A DNA stretch of 11,852 nucleotides from the NCBI GenBank assembly GCA_946886325.1, contig CAMPIK010000023.1:1-11852 (forward strand). The letters run 5' to 3'. Origin of the DNA: an uncultured Shinella sp. (GTDB taxonomy: Bacteria > Pseudomonadota > Alphaproteobacteria > Rhizobiales > Rhizobiaceae). The notes under the pieces are model-generated. The model ran no database searches and was not told the DNA's origin. It saw nothing but the letters and a program-made list of their open reading frames with translations. The position numbers and the translations under genes are program-made. This document shows positions 8,318 to 11,852 of this stretch, piece after piece; position 1 is the first letter of the stretch, and each line of letters starts with the position of its first letter.

Positions 8318-9325
8318 CTACTGGTTGAGCGCGACCTTGACCGAGCCGTCAGCGATGCCGGCACGCATCGCTTCGACCTTGGTCATCACCTCGGCCGGGA
8401 TCTTGTCCTTGACCTCGTCGCAGATCTTGAGCTCGATGCCGCCGGAGGCGACGCCGACGGCAACCGGGCCGTCCTTGATCGGCGCGCTGCCGTCCACCTG
8501 GCCCTTGAGCAGATCGAAGACGGCGACGTCCGCGCGCTTCATCATCGAGGCGAGAATGTTGCCGGGTGCCGAACCGCACTGGTCGATGTCGACGCCGACG
8601 GCATATTTGCCGGCAGCCTTGGCCGCCTGCAGAACGCCTTCGCCCGTCGGGCCGGCCGCCTGGTAGATGATGTCGATGCCCTGGCCGTACATCGCCATCG
8701 CCACTTCGCTGCCCTTGGCCGGGTCGTCGAAGGTGCCGGCGAAGATGCTGTTGACGGACACGTCGGACGAGGCAGCGCTGACGCCCTGCTCCATGCCCTT
8801 CAGGAAGTTGTGAATGACCGGGATGTCACGGCCGCCGACGAAGCCGACTTCCGAGGAATTGTCGAAGCCCGCGACCTTTTCGGATGTCAGCAGGCCGGCA
8901 AGGCCGCCGACGAGGTAGGAACCTTCCTCCTCGACGAAATCGATATAGGTCATGGTCGGGCTTTCGAGCACGCCGTCGATGAAGACGAAGCGCTGGTCCG
9001 GATGTGCCTTGTTGGTCTTCTGGAGTGCGTCCACCAGTTCCCAGCCCATGACGAAGATCACGTCATACTGGCCGTCCTTGGCGAGATTGTTGAACTGCTC
9101 CTCGTAGTCGAGGGCGCGGTTGCCGGTGTCAACGATCTTCAGCTCGATGCCGAGCTCGTCCTTGGCCTTTTCGAGGCCGTTGACGATCGAGATGCCGAAG
9201 CCTTGCGAGAAATAGCCCGAAATGGCTGCCACCTTGAGCGGCTCGGCAGCGAAGGCGCCCGTGCCGATCATCAAGGATGCCGCGGCCACCGAACCGGCGA
9301 GCATGGTCTTCAAAACTGATTTCAT
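8318..9325 (-). CDS. BMP-family ABC transporter substrate-binding protein
   Basis: This 335-residue periplasmic binding protein belongs to the basic membrane protein (BMP/PnrA) family, whose studied members bind purine or other nucleosides. The N terminus is a Sec signal: basic MKSVLK, a hydrophobic core and AFA before AEP, giving cleavage after residue 26. There is no lipobox cysteine, so it is a soluble periplasmic protein, as expected in a Gram-negative. Family blocks include VEEEGSYLVGGLAG (131-144), VGFVGGRDIPVIHNFLKGME (160-179), IIYQAAGPTGEGVLQAA (219-235) and VGVDIDQ (243-249). It is the first gene of the minus-strand operon and has AGGGGAA 5 bases before the ATG. It delivers substrate to the downstream ATPase/permease complex. 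The family is certain; the ligand is inferred from the two nucleoside hydrolases downstream. Confidence 0.93.
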   Translation of the reverse strand: MKSVLKTMLAGSVAAASLMIGTGAFAAEPLKVAAISGYFSQGFGISIVNGLEKAKDELGIELKIVDTGNRALDYEEQFNNLAKDGQYDVIFVMGWELVDALQKTNKAHPDQRFVFIDGVLESPTMTYIDFVEEEGSYLVGGLAGLLTSEKVAGFDNSSEVGFVGGRDIPVIHNFLKGMEQGVSAASSDVSVNSIFAGTFDDPAKGSEVAMAMYGQGIDIIYQAAGPTGEGVLQAAKAAGKYAVGVDIDQCGSAPGNILASMMKRADVAVFDLLKGQVDGSAPIKDGPVAVGVASGGIELKICDEVKDKIPAEVMTKVEAMRAGIADGSVKVALNQ

Positions 9326-9330
9326 GACAG

Positions 9331-9337
9331 TTCCCCT
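9331..9337 (-). promoter_or_regulatory. Ribosome binding site of binding-protein gene
   Basis: AGGGGAA on the minus strand is 5 bases upstream of ATG 9325, consistent with high expression of the binding protein. Confidence 0.65.
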
Positions 9338-9355
9338 GTGCGCTGAGTTGACGGT

Positions 9356-9393
9356 CCGATTTCAGGGTGCGTCCCAGTTGCGATCCCTGTCGG
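9356..9393 (-). promoter_or_regulatory. Possible leader hairpin in 5' UTR of importer operon
   Basis: CCGA (9356-9359) plus CAGGG (9363-9367) pair with CCCTG plus TCGG (9385-9393), giving nine base pairs interrupted by a 3-base bulge and closing a 17-base loop. It would lie in the predicted untranslated leader, upstream of the ribosome binding site. I recognise no known riboswitch in it; it may be a protein-binding site or chance. Confidence 0.3.
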
Positions 9394-9436
9394 TTTTTAT
9401 TCGTAGACGAACTAAATCTGACGCTCGAAAAACCGA
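9390..9436. repeat. 9-base inverted repeat framing the core promoter
   Basis: TCGGTTTTT (9390-9398) and AAAAACCGA (9428-9436) are perfect inverted copies with 29 bases between them. The left arm lies just downstream of the predicted start, the right arm between the -10 and -35. Such a pair could bind a dimer or tetramer that loops the promoter. The repeat is seen; its function is unproven. Confidence 0.4.
9400..9411. promoter_or_regulatory. Candidate operator, GntR/FadR-like palindrome
   Basis: TTCGT-AG-ACGAA has two 5-base arms around a 2-base centre and fits the TNGT-N-ACNA pattern bound by FadR-type GntR regulators. It sits over the predicted transcription start of the importer operon, a position suited to repression. 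No GntR gene is in the window, so the regulator would be elsewhere or be of another family. Confidence 0.4.
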
Positions 9437-9444
9437 ATTGTCAA
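9416..9444 (-). promoter_or_regulatory. Predicted promoter of importer/nucleoside hydrolase operon
   Basis: On the minus strand a perfect TTGACA (9439-9444, inside CTTGAC, the preferred alphaproteobacterial -35) is followed after 17 bases by TCAGAT (9416-9421), which matches the -10 consensus at three of six positions. The start point would be near 9409, giving an untranslated leader of about 80 bases. The -35 is strong and the -10 weak, as expected for a regulated housekeeping-sigma promoter. Confidence 0.5.
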
Positions 9445-9517
9445 GCGGATTTCCAGAAGAAATATTGTTGGACTACGGATAAGTTTTTGTCTTAACTTCG
9501 ACCCGTTCCGGAACAGC

Positions 9518-9522
9518 GGAGG
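9518..9522 (+). promoter_or_regulatory. Ribosome binding site of epimerase gene
   Basis: GGAGG is 4 bases before ATG 9527. Just upstream a perfect 10-base palindrome, GTTCCGGAAC (9505-9514), occupies the leader. A promoter for this gene is not clear; TTGGAC (9468-9473) with CTTAAC (9491-9496) at 17 bases is a weak candidate. Confidence 0.6.
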
Positions 9523-9526
9523 CGAC

Positions 9527-10378
9527 ATGAAACATGTGGTTGTAACGGGTGCCGCCGGGCTTCTCGGGCGCCATGTGGCGGCTGCCTTTCGTCAGGCGGG
9601 CTGGCGCGTCACGGCGACCGACAGGCGCGACGACGGGGATGGCGGCCTCGTCGTCGCGGACCTTCTCGACGAGGCGGAGGCGCGACGGCTCGTCGATGGC
9701 GCCGACTGCGTCGCCCATATCGCCTCCATTCCGCGCCCCGTGGGTTACGATGCGCGCGACGTCTTCGACACGAACATGGGCCTGATGTACTCCGTGCTGA
9801 GCGGTATGGAGGCGACCGGCGTTTCCCGCCTCGTCTTCGCGTCGTCCTTCAGCATTTTAGGCCTCCCCTTCGCGCCACGTCCGGTCGATATCGCCTACCT
9901 GCCGATCGACGAGGGCCACCCGGCGGGGCCGCAGGATGTCTATGCGGTGACGAAATGGCTCGGCGAGGAAATGGTCGATGCCTGGGTGAGGCGCACCGGC
10001 GGTTCGGCGGTCAGCATCCGCATGCCCTGGATCCAGACGGCGGAGGGTTTTGCGCGCGACGTGGTCGCCCGGCGCACCCGGCCGGAATCCCATCTCGACC
10101 TCTGGTCCTATATCGATGCGCGGGATGCCGGAGAGGCTTTCGTCCTGGCGGCGGACGCGCCGACGACCGGTCATGAAAGGCTCTATATCGCCGCGGCCGA
10201 CACCTATAGCGAGGAGCCGACCGACGACCTCGTGGCACGCCACTATCCTGATGTGCGCTACGAAGGCGTCGCCGGGCCGCACGGCGCGGTGATCTCCACC
10301 GAAAAGGCGCGCACGACGATCGGCTTCCAGCCCCGGCATGGCTGGCGGGACTATGCAGGCGTACCGACGCAGCGCTAA
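9527..10378 (+). CDS. NAD(P)-dependent epimerase/dehydratase, extended SDR
   Basis: This 283-residue cytoplasmic enzyme has an N-terminal Rossmann fold. VTGAAGLLGRH (6-16) carries the GxxGxxG of extended SDRs, and TATDRR ends the second strand with Asp32, favouring NAD(H). VADLLDEAEA is the acidic adenine-side loop, SS at 106-107 lies in the active site and Tyr139-x-x-x-Lys143 is the catalytic pair. WSYIDARDAGEAFVLA (193-208) is the typical substrate-domain hinge. Members act on sugar or sugar-nucleotide hydroxyls; uronate dehydrogenases have a similar size and layout, but I cannot fix the substrate. It is divergent from the nucleoside importer operon and shares about 200 bases of regulatory DNA with it, so co-control is possible. 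The next SDR follows after some 30 bases. Confidence 0.85.
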   Translation: MKHVVVTGAAGLLGRHVAAAFRQAGWRVTATDRRDDGDGGLVVADLLDEAEARRLVDGADCVAHIASIPRPVGYDARDVFDTNMGLMYSVLSGMEATGVSRLVFASSFSILGLPFAPRPVDIAYLPIDEGHPAGPQDVYAVTKWLGEEMVDAWVRRTGGSAVSIRMPWIQTAEGFARDVVARRTRPESHLDLWSYIDARDAGEAFVLAADAPTTGHERLYIAAADTYSEEPTDDLVARHYPDVRYEGVAGPHGAVISTEKARTTIGFQPRHGWRDYAGVPTQR

Positions 10379-10402
10379 GTGAGCCGCCGCGTATCCGGGC
10401 AA

Positions 10403-10408
10403 AGAGGG
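10403..10408 (+). promoter_or_regulatory. Ribosome binding site of SDR gene
   Basis: AGAGGG directly abuts the ATG at 10409 and is 3 bases from the ATG at 10412. The spacing makes 10412 the better start, and an upstream in-frame GTG at 10379 unlikely. Confidence 0.5.
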
Positions 10409-10411
10409 ATG

Positions 10412-11230
10412 ATGGACGTGGACTTTACGGACAAGGCAGTGCTGGTGACCGGCGGCGCCGGTGTGATCGGCAGCACGACGGCACGGCAGTTTCTGGACCG
10501 CGGCGCCCGCGTCATGCTGGCCGATCGGGATGCCGAGAGGCTGGGGGCCGCAGCAGCCGCCCTTGCCGCGGGCGAGCGGGTGTCGACCGTTGCGGGCGAC
10601 CTGTCGACGGAGGATGGTGCAAGAGGCGCGGTGGAAGCAACTGTCGCGGCCTTCGGCACGATTGACGTTCTCTTCAACAATGCCGGCATTTCAGGCAAGG
10701 TCGCGCCGGTTCACGAACTGGCGGTCGGCGATTGGGACGCGATCGTCAACGCCAATCTGCGCAGCATGTTTCTGGTGCTGAAATTCGCCGCCATGCGCAT
10801 GGTGGAGCGCCGCGCGGGCGCCATCGTCAACATGGGCTCGTCCATGGCCGGCTGGGACGTGCTCTCCGGCGGCGCCGGCTATGTGGCGACGAAACACGGG
10901 GTCGTGGGGCTCACCAAGGCGGCGGCGCTCGATCTTGCGCGCTACCGGATCCGCGTGAACGCCATCTGCCCCGGCGTGATCGAGACGACGCTTGGCGTGC
11001 CGGGCATGGAGAAGGCCGGAGACGGCGGCAAATCCGCCGTCCAGCACTTTGCCGACCGCATTCCGCTCCGGCGTATCGGCCAGCCGGAGGACGTGGCCGA
11101 GGTCGTAGTCTTCCTTGCCTCGGAAGCTGCGCGTCACGTTAACGGCGCGGCCTGGCTGATCGACGGCGGCCAGACGTTGCAGAGCTTCGCCAATGGCCCC
11201 GACGAGGGCAATTATCCGTCAGCCGAATGA
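10412..11230 (+). CDS. SDR family NAD-dependent oxidoreductase
   Basis: This 272-residue protein is of classical SDR length. VTGGAGVIG (12-20) is the nucleotide loop. It has G-x-x-G-x-x-G spacing rather than the classical TGxxxGxG, an oddity for this class. Asp38 at the end of the second strand points to NAD+. The active site is complete: NNAG (89-92), Asn114, Ser144, Tyr157 and Lys161, with the normal 13-residue Ser-Tyr spacing. RIRVNAICPGVIET (179-192) and the C-terminal LIDGGQT (249-255) are standard blocks. It probably oxidises a secondary alcohol on a sugar, polyol or related compound; the substrate is unknown. The gap to the preceding gene is short, so the two form an operon. An ATG at 10409 would add one residue. 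It converges on the TauE-type gene with a 25-base gap and no terminator that I can see. Confidence 0.88.
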   Translation: MDVDFTDKAVLVTGGAGVIGSTTARQFLDRGARVMLADRDAERLGAAAAALAAGERVSTVAGDLSTEDGARGAVEATVAAFGTIDVLFNNAGISGKVAPVHELAVGDWDAIVNANLRSMFLVLKFAAMRMVERRAGAIVNMGSSMAGWDVLSGGAGYVATKHGVVGLTKAAALDLARYRIRVNAICPGVIETTLGVPGMEKAGDGGKSAVQHFADRIPLRRIGQPEDVAEVVVFLASEAARHVNGAAWLIDGGQTLQSFANGPDEGNYPSAE

Positions 11231-11255
11231 CATGCTTGAATGGACCGACCGGAAA

Positions 11256-11852
11256 TCAGGCGGTCACGAAATCGAAGGTCATCTTTGCTGCGGTGATCGC
11301 GAGGAACAGGCCGAAGAGCTTGCGCAGCGTGCTTGGTTCGATCGTGTGGGCCGTGCGGGCGCCCAAGGGGGCGAACCACATGCTGGTGAAGGCGATCGCG
11401 ACCATGCCGGCAAGGTTCACGTAGCCGAGCGAATAGACCGGCAAGCCCTCCTCGCCCCAGCCGTTGATGATATAGCCCAGGGTCCCCGGTATCGCGATGA
11501 TGAGGCCGATCACCGAGGCCGTGCCGACGGCGCGGCGCACGGGATAGCTGAAGATGCTGAGCGTCGGAACGGTGAGCGTTCCGCCGCCGATGCCCATCAG
11601 CGTGGAGATCGTGCCAATGCCCGTCGCCATCGCCGCCTGGCCCGGTTTGGCCGGAAGTCCGCCGATCGGATGCCAGCCCTCGCGGGTCAACAGCATATAG
11701 GCCGCGACGACCGCAGCCACGGCCGCGAAAATGACCGTCAGCACCTCGCCGGGCACGTTGGCGGCCACCAGCACGCCGATGACGACGCCGATGGCGACGA
11801 ACGGCCCCCAGAGCTTCAGCATCGCGCCGTCGATGGCACCACGGGCATGATG
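11256..11852 (-). CDS. TauE/SafE-family permease (C-terminal part, cut by window edge)
   Basis: The last 198 codons are visible, and the frame stays open to the right edge. An internal ATG at 11822 is not the real start, because the preceding codons (HHARGAID) continue normal family sequence. The protein is hydrophobic, with about five membrane segments here. The TGIGTISTLMGIGGGTLTVP block, with its repeated glycines, is the hallmark of the second half of TauE/SafE (formerly DUF81) inner-membrane transporters, and APLGARTAH is the conserved cytoplasmic loop of the family. Members export sulfite, sulfoacetate or other small organic anions; the substrate here is unknown. It is convergent with the SDR gene and has no obvious functional link to the nucleoside operon. 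The family is confident. Confidence 0.87.
   Translation of the reverse strand, partial: HHARGAIDGAMLKLWGPFVAIGVVIGVLVAANVPGEVLTVIFAAVAAVVAAYMLLTREGWHPIGGLPAKPGQAAMATGIGTISTLMGIGGGTLTVPTLSIFSYPVRRAVGTASVIGLIIAIPGTLGYIINGWGEEGLPVYSLGYVNLAGMVAIAFTSMWFAPLGARTAHTIEPSTLRKLFGLFLAITAAKMTFDFVTA

Larger units (their letters stand above)
9326..9526. promoter_or_regulatory. Divergent intergenic regulatory region
   Basis: These 201 bases between the binding-protein gene and the epimerase gene are the only long gene-free stretch in the window. The middle (about 9390-9500) is clearly richer in A and T than its surroundings. It holds the importer promoter, three sets of inverted repeats (9356-9393, 9390-9436, 9400-9411), the palindrome GTTCCGGAAC at 9505-9514 and the two ribosome binding sites. 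I see no small RNA or riboswitch that I could name. Confidence 0.6.

Noticed and set aside
8209..8364. Upstream extension of the ATPase frame
   Set aside because: It would run through the hairpin and into the binding-protein gene, and encodes Arg/Pro-rich nonsense before the conserved N terminus starting at 8208.
11231..11255. Gap between convergent SDR and TauE-type genes, checked for a terminator
   Set aside because: No stem followed by a T-run on either strand in these 25 bases.

Overview
The window looks like chromosome or megaplasmid DNA of an alphaproteobacterium, most likely a member of the Hyphomicrobiales/Rhizobiaceae. This is an inference from high GC content, tightly packed operons with ATGA overlaps, a CTTGAC-type -35 element, and a gene set (BMP-family ABC importer, HyuB, TauE/SafE, SDR enzymes) typical of rhizobial accessory catabolic regions. 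I see no RNA genes, insertion sequences, CRISPR arrays or phage genes.

Layout. On the + strand from the left edge: the last 99 codons of a hydantoinase B/oxoprolinase-type subunit, then two tandem paralogous PF06684 ('amino acid synthesis'/DUF1185) proteins that overlap by 4 bases. They converge, with a 5-base gap, on the end of a long minus-strand operon that runs from about 9409 down to 1500. In transcription order this operon encodes a BMP-type periplasmic binding protein, a double-domain ABC ATPase, two BPD_transp_2-type permeases, two nucleoside hydrolases of different subtype, an isochorismatase-fold cysteine hydrolase and a MarR-family regulator. An intercistronic hairpin separates the binding-protein gene from the ATPase gene. 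To the right of the operon, a roughly 200-base AT-rich divergent regulatory region precedes a + strand pair, an extended NAD-dependent epimerase/dehydratase and a classical-size SDR. The last gene is a TauE/SafE-type permease on the minus strand, cut by the right edge.

How it may work together. The operon reads as a nucleoside uptake and breakdown unit. The BMP/ABC importer (family of Bacillus NupNOPQ and Treponema PnrA) would bring in a nucleoside, the hydrolases would split it into base and pentose, and the cysteine hydrolase could deamidate or hydrolyse the base or a ring-opened product. The convergent HyuB/PF06684 cluster and the divergent SDR pair may handle base-derived and sugar-derived products respectively, but that link is inference from proximity only. 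The substrate cannot be read from the sequence. The second nucleoside hydrolase has lost the usual catalytic-site His and has an altered aspartate motif, so an unusual or modified nucleoside is a reasonable hypothesis.
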